Assembly: GCA_963978905.1 (NCBI GenBank)
Contig: OZ022259.1
Location: 45,464,727-45,528,726 of the forward strand
Origin: Trichostrongylus colubriformis
Lineage: Eukaryota > Nematoda > Chromadorea > Rhabditida > Trichostrongylidae
Direction: 5' to 3'
Length of the DNA stretch: 64,000 bases
The position numbers and the translations under genes are program-made. Shown piece after piece: positions 11,501-25,010 of this stretch. Within the stretch, counting starts at the first letter, position 1, and each line of letters opens with the position of its first letter. The notes under the pieces were generated by a model, which did not search any database, was not told where the DNA came from, and saw only the letters and a list, made by a program, of their open reading frames with translations.

Positions 11501-11984
11501 TCGACTTCCATCCACGATCATCGAGGCATTTTAATGCTTTTTGGACTGTATAAATACGTGTGCTCATGGTGAGTGTACGATATCCAGATCAGCGCTGATA
11601 TTCTTCCATACAAATCTCCCTCCAATGGCTGCAACGAAAGTGGATTTTTGAAACATTGTTGTGACCATAGTACAAATGCGAATAGAACATAAATATATGA
11701 GTAACAGGAGAAGTCAAATTCCCTTGAATGATCCATTCAAACACCCTCCCACTACAATTCGTTTCTGTCTGGATATGGAATAGCTTGCTGCGCTATCGTG
11801 TCTGCGCACGCTCATTTCAGAAGATTGTTCTGATTTCTAGTACTAATTTATTTCGTAAAACTAAAAGTTGACAAGATGAGTACGATACACAATAGTTGAC
11901 CTCTGTTGTACTCAATGTTTCTGATCAATTATTGAGGTACTTCTGCACAACATTCTATAAAAATCCAAAAATGCAGCTAGCACA
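8540..11984. other. Interval with no supported gene
   Basis: No exon chain with matching splice phases was found. It holds the second copy of a dispersed block (9960-10110), a run of 14 C near 10824, and a weak inverted similarity between 8867-8890 and 9455-9480 (both around a CCTCTCAAA/TTTGAGAGG word). The frames here are short and show no recognisable motif. Confidence 0.5.
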
Positions 11985-13340
11985 GCTGGTACTTTAGAGG
12001 TTCTAGCTGTATTCATCATAATTAGCAGGCTAGTACATATGCAGTCACCAGCAATCAAATAATGATGATCGATCATTCTGAGACCGCTGCCAAACGGAGA
12101 GTTGTTTGTGATTATATGTGAATCAAATCTCCTTTATCTTAGGTGTTTTCTTCGTGTGGAATTCTCGGTGTTCCGATCAATGTGGGTCAATGTATAGAGA
12201 GAGAAAGAGCCCCGAGATTCTCCTTTAATAATTTAATAATTTATACTGGCCATAACTTGCATTACATCATTGTTGAATGTAAATATGAAATATGTATTGA
12301 ACAAGGTGAGACTTGCAAAAATTTTTCCAAAAAAAACTCAGAAAGGCCTCTAAATTTTGTAAGGCCCACATTGTTCAATACATATTTAGATGAACATGAG
12401 GTGTTCAGGACAAGATAATGCTTAAGTTCATTGTTGAATATGTTTTATTTTTAAGGTTGAGGCATTTTTCACGTAGGAAACCCTTTCTCCATATAGAAAT
12501 CGCCACCCACAACGAGCTGTTTAAGCTTTCGAAATTTCATTTAAGAGAATAGAAATGGCCTTCTCTTAAAGACACCAGTTTTGCCAGTATAACAGCAATG
12601 TTAGTTCTTATTGAATGATCGATTCTCTACCGTATATTGGTACTCCGGTTATCACTCTCGTTCTCCCTCTCACTTCAAAGCCGATGCCGATGAGAACAGG
12701 TTCAGAGCAGATGACCCTAAGATATGTAATTACAGTAGGTAACACTGAGCCTAAGATCGCTGAGGACACCAAACTGCCAAAATGGTACCCCTCATTCAAT
12801 CACATTCCTACACTTTAATTTTTCGGACCTAAAGGGAGCCTAGCATACCGAGTGGAATTTTTCGGAGCATACTATTCCGTCATGTTTGTATAAACGTGGA
12901 CCTTTGCATACTGGCTGGTTACCTTCCTTTCTGGCTGATTTCGATTTCCACTACTATTCATTTGCGTGAGGCTCCACTTTGAATAGCTATCAATAGGTTG
13001 ATCACACGACAACTGACTTCAAGTGAACGCTACCTATTTTTTCTGAATTGTTCATGTACTCCAAACCGTGACATTTTATAAGTATTTGAAATTATATTAT
13101 GGCATAGCTGGTACCATATAGTTGATCATAATTGACAGGCTAGTATGCAGTCAACAACAGTGAAATAATGATGATCGATCATTCCGGCAACGGGACCACT
13201 GCCGAACGAGCTACCATTTATATATGAATCATTATATCTGAACGAACGGTCATATCTGAATCAAATTTTCTATTTATGCGGCGTTTTATTTTCGAGCAAT
13301 CCCCAGTGCTTAGGTCAATATGGGTCGAGATGTTGGAGGA
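11985..13340 (+). repeat. Direct repeat pair about 1.1 kb apart
   Basis: The block at 11985-12200 (TGGTACTTTAGAGGTTCTAGC, AATAATGATGATCGATCATTC, then a GTGTTTTCTTCG region) recurs diverged at 13105-13330 with the same order of words (GGCTAGTATGCAGTCA, AATAATGATGATCGATCATTC, GGTCAATATGGGTC). The palindrome GATGATCGATCATTC is kept in both. No transposon ends were identified; an old segmental duplication or two copies of one element would both fit. No gene was found between them. Confidence 0.6.
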
Positions 13341-16300
13341 GGGTGTCGCACTTTTCAAGAAGCAGCCCCTCATTCATAGAAATTTCGTGGCCTATTTCGA
13401 TGTTCCTTTTCCCTCCCTAATCAGCTTAAACTCACATTTCCTCTCTCTACAAATACCTGTTCTCCCAACCCATATTGATCTTGAAGTTCTCAATCAGTGG
13501 TACATCTCTAACCCATTTACGTTAATATTTTTCATTTTTTCATCTCTAACAATGGTTCAGGGACATCCCTAACTCATGGCTCGGGGAGCATGCGTTTCTC
13601 CATGTATTCCCACCTGACTTCAAAAAATACGCACTTTTTATTTCAGTGAAATTCACTGAATACCATCCAACTATTACGTTCGTAACTATTCTCACACTAT
13701 GGAAGGTGTAGGACCATTAGGCAATGAATTTTTTGAGCGAAGTTGCCGTTAACTGTTATCGAAGAATCCACTGAAAACCGTATCCAACACCAAACAACCA
13801 ATAAAGTGCGCCGAAATGTTGTGTGGATATTGAGGACATTCCTTGAAAACGACGACAATTCAAGTCATAGAGCTCCTCCGTACAGCGTGAAATGGCGAAA
13901 AACGAAGTGTGTCATGTTCCCTCGTTGCGCAGCAGCTGGCGCGAACAGGTTGGGCTCCCGATTCGAATTCAAACTTTCCTTCATCCAACTTGATTTTTAG
14001 TTTGTTAAAGCCCTTCAGCATCCTCACTACGGCTTTCACATCCATTTACTGATAACTTCTTGTTTATTACTGATTTTTGCAGTTTTCCTTTAGCCTTAAC
14101 TCTTGCATTTTTTAAATTAAGTTTTTCTCGGATTTATGATGTTCCACGTTTCTCGACGCCCTGCTTAAAGTTTTCACTTCTTTTTGAATCATTGATCGTT
14201 TCTCAAACCTTTCAGAGACATTTTCACACTTGATTCCGGTACCTGGTCATTTGACGATCTTGCGGTTTTATAGCCCAGTGGCTGGAGTGATCAGACAATC
14301 CTCGATACGCCACCACTTTGACCCTTTTCTTCGCCCTTACTCCTTTCAATTATATGATTAATGCCGACGAGCAGTGTATTGTGTTTGGGTTAGTCCCGCC
14401 CACATAGCTAGGGCATATCCGTCTCTTCGCCGGAGTGTTGATGTGGGAAACTTCCACTCGGGTCAGTAGACCATCCATTTGATGGGATTTTCTTTGCTTT
14501 TCACTCGCTTGTCGTAAGTAAGAACGTTATCTAAGAGTGACTTAGATGTCCTTTTATTTTCCAAATTCTATAAATGTCAATTTTCATGGCAATTAAGGTC
14601 TTGCTAAAGCCTTACTTCACTTCTCTAAGAGGTTAACTGTTTTTGTAACTATTCACACAGATTGGAACTTGCCTTGCTTCATTACTGAATGTGATTTATT
14701 TTTATACGTTATCATTTCTGCTAACGAGTTATACTGTGGTAGGAGGTGATGTAGTGACAAGTGGCGCCAGTCCCACTGACATGATATGAGGAAAAAATCC
14801 TTCATTTACCCTAGACAACCAATCCTGTCAACTCTTCTGCCATCCATAAAATGGCGCCGTACTGGTCTAGGAGTGTAGTAACACTGACTTGTGTGCTGAC
14901 CACCTTTTCATTGCATAGGCCAAATCCTATTCAAATGCCACCACGATTCTGAAAGAGTAGAATGCATGGCGCATACGCAAAATGGATTTATGATCGCCGA
15001 TGGTTTTCCCTCTTGACTGTTATCGGTAACTGTTGACGGACAAAAGCTCCCAGTACCACCCCATGATCTTTTCCTTAAATTCCTTATTCACGTTTGTTGT
15101 TTTGTTGGTAGGCTGTTTTGGCTTTATTTTAGTTATTCTTTTCTTCCGTGTGGAATTATTGAATTTACCCTTGTTTATGCTTTTATTGCTCGAATAAGAA
15201 CTTCATTATAACCAGTAGCAGAAATGACTGTACGCCAACATACATAATTCAATATTTGTTTTATTTTGACATGAGATGATGGGGAATACTAGCACATTTG
15301 CTAAAAGCTCCATTCTTCTGGCTCGATGTGGTGAGCAGGTAGAGAGCAGGAGAAACACCTTTCCAATAACAAATAAAATCCGAAAAACCGACTGACCTTT
15401 TTTCTTTCCACCTATTTATCGTGTTATTATACTATAACGATGGACTCTGGGACTCTTCGAATATGTTCCGCTCCACCTCAAAGAGCCGCCGTACCGACCA
15501 GCTGTTTCTCAATGGAGTGTATGCTGGGTGGCAGTAACCTAAGAGGTGACGACCCAGATAAACCTTTGGTCTTCTCCTTTTTCCACCCAACTGTTCCAAC
15601 ACCAATCTTTTTTTTCTGGATTGGGCTAGATATCACCGGTGTGAATGGGGTTGGAAACGCAGCGAAAATAGTAAAAGCGGTCCACGGTCTGTAAAGCGCT
15701 TGAGATCGCACCCCGTTAGTGTTAATAAAGCATCAAGCAGTACCCTTTGTTGGTCAATGCATTTTCACAACTCACCTCGATAAGGTCAAATTTTGACCTG
15801 ACGTAATTAACTTTTTCCTGGTAGCAAAAGTGTTTTGAAACTCTTAATGAAAGTCATGCATGGTCCAGCTTAAAGATCTTGTCCATTATGTTTACTTCTT
15901 TCAAGCTGGCTGGCTACATGTATGTATTTCCTGAGAGTATGTGTATTTTCAAACATTTGTCACTCAAGAAACTTGGAGGTAAATTTCTAAATTTTTTTAA
16001 TTCTCTTTAGAACCACCCCAAATTTTTGCAGGCAGTGATAAGGAAAATTCGGACAAAATGTGAAAAAGGTAGTGAATATGAAATTCTAGATGCTCAGTGG
16101 TATGAAATTCTAGATGCTCAGTAATATGACGATAGAGAAAAAACGAAAGGAAATGACCGAAATTCGAGAAATAGGACCATTTTCTCACTGATAGTTGACC
16201 TTTCCGTCAAGAGGCGGATAGTCCGGGTAGGAACGTACTGCGCGCCACTTGATCTTCAAATTCCACCAATTCTCTTTACTCATTTTTTTATTTAATAATT

Positions 16301-17093
16301 AGCGACGGAGCACACTGCAATCGATGCTCATCTTATCGTGATAGTGATAGTGCAACTATACTTGTAATGTTACTAGGCTCACATTTAGCCTTTGTAGGGC
16401 TAGACTATTCTCTATCCACACTTGAGCCAACTCCTATTGTATCGTCATGGCTCTGCTGTCCCTTTTCTTATTTCTCGAAATCCATTTTCTAATAGTGCTG
16501 GTACATTTCTCTAGAAGCAGTAGTCCTTTCGAGATTGTTTCCTGTGTAGTCTGGCCAGGTGCCCATTTTGTCCCTGGAACGAGTGCTGGCTGGCTGGCTG
16601 GCTGTGGAGCAATTTGTCGCTGACCTTTCCAGTTCGATAGCCGTCGTTGTGCTTTGTGTAGCCATTATGTGTTGTGATTACAGGTCCTAACTGAAGGTAA
16701 TCTCAATTAGTTTGACTCTTCACGGTTGAACAGACGTCACCAATGAAAGGTGTAATGTAAGGGATTGCGCCATGCACATAACGTCTCCTGCATTTTTGAC
16801 CAAGCACATATGTGTGCTTGGTACGGCAATGGGTTTTTCTCAACTCCAATGTTTCCATAATGCTCAAGTATCGCTTTATCTTTTTGGATGAGCCATCTAT
16901 TCGTGCTAACTATTTGTGAGCAGTCTGGCATGACTTTCAATTAGCGTCATTATCCTTCATACTTTCAATGAGTGTCATTATCCTTTATCCGCACCGCTTA
17001 TCACAGCGTTGCAGCCTTCCATTCTTGTTAGTGTTTCGTGCAGGTTGCGTAAAATGTAGAAGGATAATGACGCTAATTGAAAGTCATATGTAA
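13341..17093. other. Interval with no supported gene; one tRNA-like motif
   Basis: Nothing here reads as a joined set of exons. At 14268-14310 the sequence TATAGCCCAGTGGCTGGAG resembles a pol III box A, but no matching box B or foldable cloverleaf follows, so at best it is a decayed tRNA-derived repeat. At 16078-16123 a 23-base unit (TATGAAATTCTAGATGCTCAG) is repeated twice in tandem. Confidence 0.45.
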
Positions 17094-17233
17094 GACCGCG
17101 TTCATACTTTGCGGTGCCGGCGGCAGGATGCCTGTCTCGTTGCCTGCAATGTCTCTGCACTTCCTCTGTGCCACTCTGCCTCGCTGCCTGTGAACGCAGC
17201 CGCGTCCCGCCGGCGCAAAGTATGAACGCGACC
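17094..17233. mobile_element. Family A miniature inverted-repeat element with TAA duplications
   Basis: Terminal repeats GACCGCGTTCATACTTTGCG and CGCAAAGTATGAACGCGACC are flanked by TAA at 17091-17093 and 17234-17236. The inner arms (GGTGCCGGCGGCAGG against CGTCCCGCCGGCG) also pair. 140 bases, non-coding, close in sequence to the copy at 4991-5150. Confidence 0.8.
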
Positions 17234-20200
17234 TAATTGGTTACTCGAAGTAAGGTAGTGTAAGTGCTTCAAAAGAAGGTAAGGTAGGATTGTGAGGAAA
17301 GGGAGTCGGTCTTCTGAGATGGCCTATTAGCCAACGCGCTGCATGCTCCCGATCTGCATATCCCCATAGCAGAGGTGTGGTTCAGAAGAATGTTTGGAAG
17401 AGACCCTGGACTTGAACAAAGACTTTCGCCGACAAGAAACAATCTACCATACATAAACTTTTGTTGATTCACTGAATTTTCCGCAGCCCTCCTATTTATA
17501 CCGTATCCCGCCTATATTTTCATCACTGCATTTAGGTCAACTCATATGGCAACCAACACCTACAAAGCTGGAAATCGGTAAAAGAGGATCTGTCGGATGG
17601 AATTTACCGATTTTTTTCTGTTAGAATTTCACTTATATTGTTTTTATACCACTGTGATAGCGTGGTGAATGGAGCTTTAACTCCTGCATTGTTGATACAA
17701 CTTCCATTGCAGTCCGAGAAATCCTTGTATGATGGATTTGAGCTAGTTGGCGCAACAAACTAGGGCGTGTCGCATGAAGCCCCTTACTGTTTTTGGAACC
17801 ATACTAGGGACCAATGTCTGTAAAGGAGAGCTATGAATACTGAAATCTCCCAAAAGCCTGAAGACGCAGGTTCAGCGCTCACTCTCTTCATAATTTGAGT
17901 TTTCCAAGTCCTACTTCACAGTTTCACATTCGCTATCCTCTACATCTCCTCCGGACAGCCTAATGACTCGCTAAGAAAACCATAACAACATGTAATTATT
18001 CATGTTTTTACCCTCATTTCCCGCCATCGGAAGTATTCGCGTGCTGGATGCTACTAAGTCGTTGAGAATCCGGTGTCATTTCCGGCAATGTCATCGCCAA
18101 GATCGCTTTTCCCAGTGTTTCACCGCTGCAGGACTCAAATTAGTTGTCGATTACGGTAATTACAAGTGCGAACATTCGGGTTCTATCCAACAGGCGATTT
18201 TCCCGTCTGGTCCATCTGGTAGCTGGCGAATATAAGGCTCGTACCTTCCAGACGCTCCTTGCATTTCCACGAGCTCTTTATCTACTCCTCATTTAGAGGT
18301 GCCCATTTTACTTTCTCACTTTTTTTGGCAAGCTGTCACCGATGCCCATTCACCAACCCACTATTCCCCATTGTTCTAGTATAAAAAAGCTTTTGTGCTA
18401 ATCGCCTGAGCCATGGAAATTGCTCTCGTACCCGAAGTGAATTGTTATTTTTGCTCAAGCCTTTCCTCTTCGAAAGCAGCTTTATTTAATCCACTGTTGG
18501 AGCATCCTATACAAGTCAAGGCTCTATCCGACTACGACGGGCGGGGTTTTTGCTGGGAAAATCCGCTTTTTCAGCCCGTTCGTTCGTCACACACGCACAT
18601 CTCAGCTCATCCTCTCAAAACATCCCTCAATACCTCCATAATTGATATATCTCGGCTGCTACGACGGCGACGGCAAGCGTTCTTCTTTCTCTAAAGTGGC
18701 TCAGTTCCTTCATCCCTTCTCTACTGGAATGAACCCAGCGAATAAACCATTTGTGGCCGGGCTCCTGTCCTATCGTTCCTTCATTGATCAATTCATTGAT
18801 CATTGATAAAACTACTGCTAATAGCTATTCTGCACTTGTTCCTTTGAAGTCGATTGCTCCCCTGGTCGCATAACCTGGTGGGCGTGATATTTGAAATCGA
18901 ACAGAATTTGAAAGGGCTAGGGAACCATCGAATTTTGTGCTGAACCATGACCTCGAAGGGCTGGGCTCACCGAACTCACCAGGATTAGGGAACCATCACA
19001 GCTATCTTAATCGCATAATTTTGAGGGTCATGGGTTACTGAATTTGTTAGGACTAAGAGAGCATTCGGTCACAGGCGATCGCCTAATCTTGAAAGGCCGA
19101 GGCTCCCGAACGCAGGGTTAAGGAGCCATGGATACTTCCCTGATCATAAAATCTCGAAGTTGAGTTTTAACGGAGTCAGTAGGGGCACAGGAATCATCGA
19201 GCCTTTCTGTAAACCCACCTTTCGACCGCTAAATGAAAGATTAGTCAATAAACAATTGTTAAAAAATGACAAAATATAAATTGACAAAGTTGACAATTGA
19301 CAATTTGAAAATTGACAATTACTAGGCCCATTTACGAACACAGATCCACGTTCAGAGTCATTACTACTACTGCTTCATGACCTTTTACTTATTTTCGTCT
19401 TCTTTTCTTATCACTCCTTCCTTTTTTTCTTCATCGCTGACATCTCGATCTTGCGGCTCGTCCATCAGCAGTAAATCTTATTGTGTAATACACGGACACA
19501 GCACAGCAGACGTTCCTCTCCAGTTGATTGGCGCCGGTGTTTTTGGCTCAAATGCCACAGCTGTTGGTCCACTGGATAGTTTTCGAGGCTGGGACCATAG
19601 GTTTTCCCGTTGTCATGTTGAATATCTGTCAGTGATAAGGAATAAAAGACTATGTTCTTTGTTTTTGGATTGAGCCACGCATCTGATTTCTATTCAGTAA
19701 CATAAAGGCACTTGGATACGTACATATGTGACCTGAAGCAAGATCTTCAAAGACTGAATTAGTTTCGAAAGGGTTGTCGTTACCCTTCGCGACTGTACTT
19801 GGTCAATAATTTAATGGAAAGCTTTTTTCTAGACCGACGCGGACATAGATCCGAATGTGCGTTGGCGCAGTTTTCCCTTACACGCTGCAATTATAACTTG
19901 CCAAAGATGATTATACGGTACGCGTCGCGGAAATGCAGAATTGAGATTTACGCTGTGCGTGCACTAACGACGCGGTCGGTCATGCTATCCGCGCTCTGAT
20001 TAGGCGTTGTATTTTCCTATCTCCTGTCCAACATTGCTCCGCCACACTGTAATCCAATGAAAAACGCCTCGCGTGCTTCACGCTCGTGATTTTGACAATT
20101 CTGCGGTTCTCTCATCTTGCAGTATCGCGAATAGGATCTATGCTTAACTTCACTAACTGCACTTTAACTGCAAACGAACTGTAAATTGTTAGCAAAGTAT

Positions 20201-20968
20201 GCGGTCTTGAAGAACATCAGAGCCATTTAACCGCACCCGGATAGACTCTCTCTGGACGGGCTCTGGACAAGTGTCGGTCTCCGGGCCGCATGAGTGGCAA
20301 GCACCTCTTCTGACTCGAACACCCTCCGGGTGAACTTCCATATTTGGGAGAGGGCAGTTGTACCCCGCAAGTGCCCCTGATATGTAGTACCACTACCAAC
20401 TATAAGACCACCCTAGTCCCGTCTCCCGTGATCGTTGGGTAGTGGCCAGGGCTATCTTGTAGCCAAGGTTGTCCCTTCGAGATCCACTGTGGGTTACGTC
20501 ACCTCGGCTGTTTGTTCGCCTCCTGTACACTTTGTCTATTGTGTGAATTGACACCAGCGCCATGTATGTCACCCCGTAATTACTATACGAGCCTTGTCAT
20601 TGACTGCTAGCACATTGTTCAATTGTGTCCAAAAATGCTGATGGCATTCATCGGTGATGACCTGTTGCAAGGTTAACCCTCTGCGCTCGTGACACCACCA
20701 AGAAGCCAGGCCTGACTTGCAGCTGACCTGATAACAGACCTACCACCTTTTCCTGATATTTATTCATTATTTACCGGAACATTTATGTGCTCAATATGTA
20801 ATGCGATCATGAGCATCATCTGTAGCTGAACTATAATTTTTATACTAACTTTATCTGTTTAAAAGGCTTGTATAGCAGCTGTCGTGACAAACTACAAAAA
20901 GGTGAGAATTGTGTATTTATTGGGACAAAATATGTTAGAGGGCGTCATTTTGTCTATTGCACGAGGAG

Positions 20969-21044
20969 AGGGGGGGGGGGCAATTTAGGCAGGTGCTTCT
21001 AGAAAAACAAGTCAACAAAGTTATGGGGGGGGGGGGGGGGGGGG
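20969..21044 (+). repeat. Two long poly-G runs
   Basis: A run of about ten G ends at 20980 and a run of twenty G occupies 21025-21044. Such runs can fold as G-quadruplexes and are prone to length change and sequencing error. Shorter C runs occur near 10824, 23476, 52938 and 62980. Confidence 0.75.
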
Positions 21045-21689
21045 CAGTGCCAAGAAATGGTCAAAGACAAGGAGGTAAGGATTCTGCCTATACCGAAAAA
21101 GTGCTCGGCGGTTGATGAAGTTCTTCTACCGCTTCTTCCCGATATACTGGGATGCAGTCAGTTCTTCGTTCTTCATATGGTCCCTATTGAAGCTGTCACA
21201 CTTTGAATTCCTGAAAATTGTTCGTGATTTTCTTTTTGCTTCTAAAGCTCTCTTGTACCATCAGTCAATATCTTCCCCCTTACCCCGCATCATGTCTTGC
21301 CCCTTCTTGAAAATCCTTTGTCCATATTGCTTTTCGGAATGGCCACTGGGAGAAATCGTATGTGATCCTTACCATGACATACCACCACCCTGTCCGTTTG
21401 CGTTTCATAACCACAACTCTGAACCTCGCGGTGTAGATCATATTTTCATTTTTTATTGAGTTTTCCTTTTTATTTTCTTATTTCATTCTCGAGTTTGGTG
21501 TCACTTGCCTTTCTTTCTTTCCGAAGTGTCTGCTGCAGCAGTACTTTTCTGCTGCTTTCTGCAGTCCATTCTCGCTTTAGTTACTGAAAGAAGTCATCAC
21601 TGACCATCTGTTCGTTAGCTAAGCATTCATTCCAAGCTTATTAAGTCTCCTATCAAGATCGGAGTAGTTAGCTCATTTTTATTAAGATC

Positions 21690-21955
21690 ACAGAGCACTG
21701 TCCGAGGTGCCACCTTTTCTGTTTACTGACTGCACACTATATTTCAATCTTTTGAAAATTTTGAAAAAGAAAAAGAAAAGTTCAGCACAATTGTTTATAA
21801 GACACTTAGAGACTTTTGAGGTCCGAGGACCTATCTTCCTTGTTTATTGGCTTACATTATATTTCGAACATTTGAAAATTTTGGAAAAAAGATCAACATT
21901 TTGGGAATAAATTGTTAAGAAAACACTTAGAGACTTCGAAAAGTACTCAGATGAA
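21690..21955 (+). repeat. Imperfect tandem duplication, unit about 130 bases
   Basis: The unit GAGGTGCCACC...CACTTAGAGACTT at about 21700-21815 is followed at once by a second copy (21820-21945) that keeps the words TTTGAAAATTTTG, ACACTTAGAGACTT and a GTTTATTGGCTTACA or GTTTACTGACTGCACA section. It is non-coding in both copies. Confidence 0.6.
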
Positions 21956-23167
21956 TTGAACGCTACAAGAGAATCGAAAAAATGTTAACAAACTGTTTGT
22001 TAAATTTTGTGGCACCTACAACTTATCAAGTGTTTTCGTCATTTCTTCACCAATACTTCTCTATCGTCTTTGTCTTCCCAAGAATACTTGTTACCATAGA
22101 GATGGGCTCGTAATTGAAGAGTATAAAATAGGATAGTAGATAAAAATGGGCTCGTCACATCTGTGCACTTTACTCAGCCACGTGTACGCATCATTTCATT
22201 CCATGTTTCGTAACTTTATGGGGTCTCCGGAAGTGACTTGCCGCTTGTTTTATAGTAAAGCTACATTTGTTGTGAGAATAACTATCTGCTCAGAAAATCG
22301 CCTCCCTTAGAGTTTGGCATTTCGTCTGAATTCTCTTTAAGGAGTCGAAAAATGTCAAAAGTAGACTAATAAAGGAAATTAATCGCCTATTCCTCCACAT
22401 TAATGGGCGTCAATGAAGTGGGTTCAGAGTTCAGAGCTTATAAACTACCTTTTACTCGCTCTGTGGAATGAAACTCAGTCCGAGGCCGTAGACCCTGGCC
22501 TTTAAGGGTAAGGTTTTTTGGTATCGAAGTTTCTTGTGAGAAAATGGTATATTTTGGTATAAATGCTTTCGTCTTTAAGCCATATTTATGACTTTGGGCA
22601 TCTGACGTACAAGGAGTGATCAAAGAGTTTTCTGCTTTTATGCTCTTAAACGATACTGGGTGAATGGTGCAACCAGGCCCATTTGATCCCATCTACATCT
22701 GAGTGTGGTTGCGGCGCCAAACTGCCATTGGCCCACCTTTCCCTACTAAAAAGTGGACCTTAATTCTGTGCGTACGTGGGTGTCTGCCTTCGAGCCTACA
22801 GCGGATCCAATTTTTATTCCTCCCTCGTCAGCTAACTACAGTTACTGTCTAAAAAATCTAAAAGTGCAATGGGCAAGCTTTTAAAGTATGGATAAAGTAT
22901 CCTTCCAATCACACCGAGCTTTTCCAGCCGAAATCTCATACGTAACGATAGTTGGTATACGTCGAATATCGGCATTGTTCCTCTGTCGACTAGATCTCTT
23001 CTGCAATTCGTCATTTTTAGACACCAGCAATTTGGGAAATGGAAATCCACCGTCGATTTGTGAGAGCGTAGACTTTCACTGATTTATGATGCCGACGACA
23101 TGATTCGTTGTCTGGGATGCCGGCTTCAAATTAATGCATGTTTACTTCTGAATCAAATATTAGGGCA

Positions 23168-23523
23168 CTCACAGCTGTCGAGGAAAATATCCGCTCCAGT
23201 ACGACCCTCTTGCGGCGACCAAATCCGACCCTCTCCTTTTTTTGACCTCTACAATACCAGTGACTGTGGCCGGATTGCATAGTTGCAATCTGTTTTATTG
23301 CTATATGTATGTCCTTTACTGAGACAAAAATTTATTTAGCTTAAATTTTGTCACACGGATTTGCGCTGAAATACCCCTTTCTTCTCATTTGCTGGTTGGA
23401 AATTCAGATTTAGCGCTTATCGCTAACCTCTGAAGGTACGACCCCCCTCCCCACCTTCCGATTCGGTCGAATACGCCCCCCCCCCCCCTCTGTCGAGGGA
23501 TCCTCGACTCTCGGTGTACCCTT
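23168..23523 (+). mobile_element. Family E non-autonomous element, copy 2
   Basis: It starts with CAGCTGTCGAGGAAAAT and ends with CCTCGACTCTCGGTGTACCC; the landmarks CAATACCAGTGACTG, TTTTGTCACACGGATT and a CCTCTGAAGGTACGACCCCCC stretch match the other copies in order. A poly-C expansion near 23476 lies inside it. About 355 bases, no coding content. Confidence 0.7.
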
Positions 23524-24898
23524 CCAAACATTCCAAGTGGAGCTGACAGCGTGGAGTGGGAGGACAAGGTCGTCCTTTCTTCCTACTGTTTTGGAGTCAA
23601 GGTGTATGGTAGTGTGGAATAGAGAGAGGACCGAGGGAGGTGTAGACAAGCCTAAAAGAGAATCCTGCAGGGGACCGTCCATTGCAGTCATGATCATAGG
23701 GAAGTTGCTGGGAAATATAAAGGTAGAACGAAATCCATCGGTACCTAGATGCGGGGGCAGGGCTCGTCATGATTCATCGTCCGATCTTTTTGTCTACACT
23801 TAAGGTCTCGCGCTTTCATTACGAAATGAAAAGTTTCGTCAATCTTATCTACACATATCCCCTCTATGTGAGATTTCTTAGTTGTGTGTGTGTACCGTTA
23901 CGTCTAAAAATCGCGCTGCGGCGTTGCACTCGCGGCGCCATCACTACGATTTGCTGCAGTCGGTTGGAATTTCGCTCAGGATGCATTGGGCTGGTACAGT
24001 GGAGGATCTTCAAAGATTTAGGTTGGAAGCCGCGGCAGTTCACCTATATTGTGGTTGTTGCTGTTTCAACAGATAAAGCTGCAAACGACGCACTCGCCGC
24101 GGGCGGCCGCACGATTTTCAGACATAACGGTACGCACCCCTCAATCGGCTCCAACCTACCCGTCCATCAAGAAACTTTCCAAAAGATTCCCCTTCAGCTG
24201 AACTTGGCCTTGCTTTCATGCTATATTTCCCTTCTTTCTCTTCCAAACTCAATTTATTCATGCGTAGTTGTTATAGCGATGCTGAATTTCATTGGCAATT
24301 TCGGCTTTTTAATGATCGCTGCATTAGGGCCTTCCAAAGCAGGAGAATGACGCTCATGACTAAAGTGGAAATCTCCGGCATTGACGAGAGTGGTGTCGAG
24401 TGAGTTCGAGTCCTATTCATTCATCGATGATTATTGCCCCCTACGTTGCTCATCTCGAGAATCCCTTGAAATTCATTAAATCTTCAGAAGCCTTCAGTGC
24501 TTCCCCCTGCAGTCCCTTCATGTTCCTTGCGGATCTTTCACCCTTAACTTCTACATATACGGGATCGACTAGTTTCCGTGATATTTTATTTGAAAACCTT
24601 TTCCGTCTAAAATTCTCCAGCTTTCTCGAGGAAGTAATTTGGTTTTTTCGTTCGCTACGACGTCTACCTAATGGCTAATGGTTTGCTTCAGAATTACCTC
24701 GTCTCAATTACAACCTCGAAACGATTCTTGCACTTTTCCAGTGTACCCCTTACCGCTAGCTTAACGCGTTTCAGTGAGAGCTCTCATGAATTATCATGTA
24801 TCAGTTCATCAGGAACCCAACAATGCTGATGACGGTCAGATTCTTTTTCCTTTGTGCTTTTCGAAGGAAAATTCTCTCTGTCAAGTTTGCTTACATAG

Positions 24899-25010
24899 CT
24901 CAGGGTGCACCAAGAGTCGAGGCTCCTCGACAGGAGGAGTCGTATTTGACGGCTGAAGGGGGAGGGCGGTCGTAATTGCAGAGGTCAGCAATGATCCGGG
25001 ATTGTTTCGT
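24899..25010 (-). mobile_element. Family E element, terminal fragment
   Basis: Only the CTCAGGGTGCACCAAGAGTC end and about 100 bases after it are present (GGAGGAGTCGTATTTGACGG, GGGCGGTCGTAATTGCAGAG), in the same orientation as the copy at 53457-53785. The rest of the element is missing, so this is a truncated insertion. Confidence 0.6.

Larger units (their letters stand above)
17237..23167. other. Interval with no supported gene; GC-rich island and G runs
   Basis: At 20217-20780 the base composition rises to clearly GC-rich (CGCACCCGGATAGACTC, CCCTCCGGGTGAAC). On the minus strand this island keeps two overlapping open frames, which suggests a fragment of a larger repeat or non-LTR element, but no reverse-transcriptase motif is visible. 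Runs of G at 20971-20980 and 21025-21044 follow. The plus frame 21112-21459 is open but shows no motif, and I do not call it. Elsewhere I see only AT-rich sequence. Confidence 0.45.

Noticed and set aside
23769..24350. Longest plus-strand open frame (193 codons)
   Set aside because: No signal peptide, domain or repeat motif, mixed composition, and no splice sites that join it to neighbours; length alone is within chance for this window.
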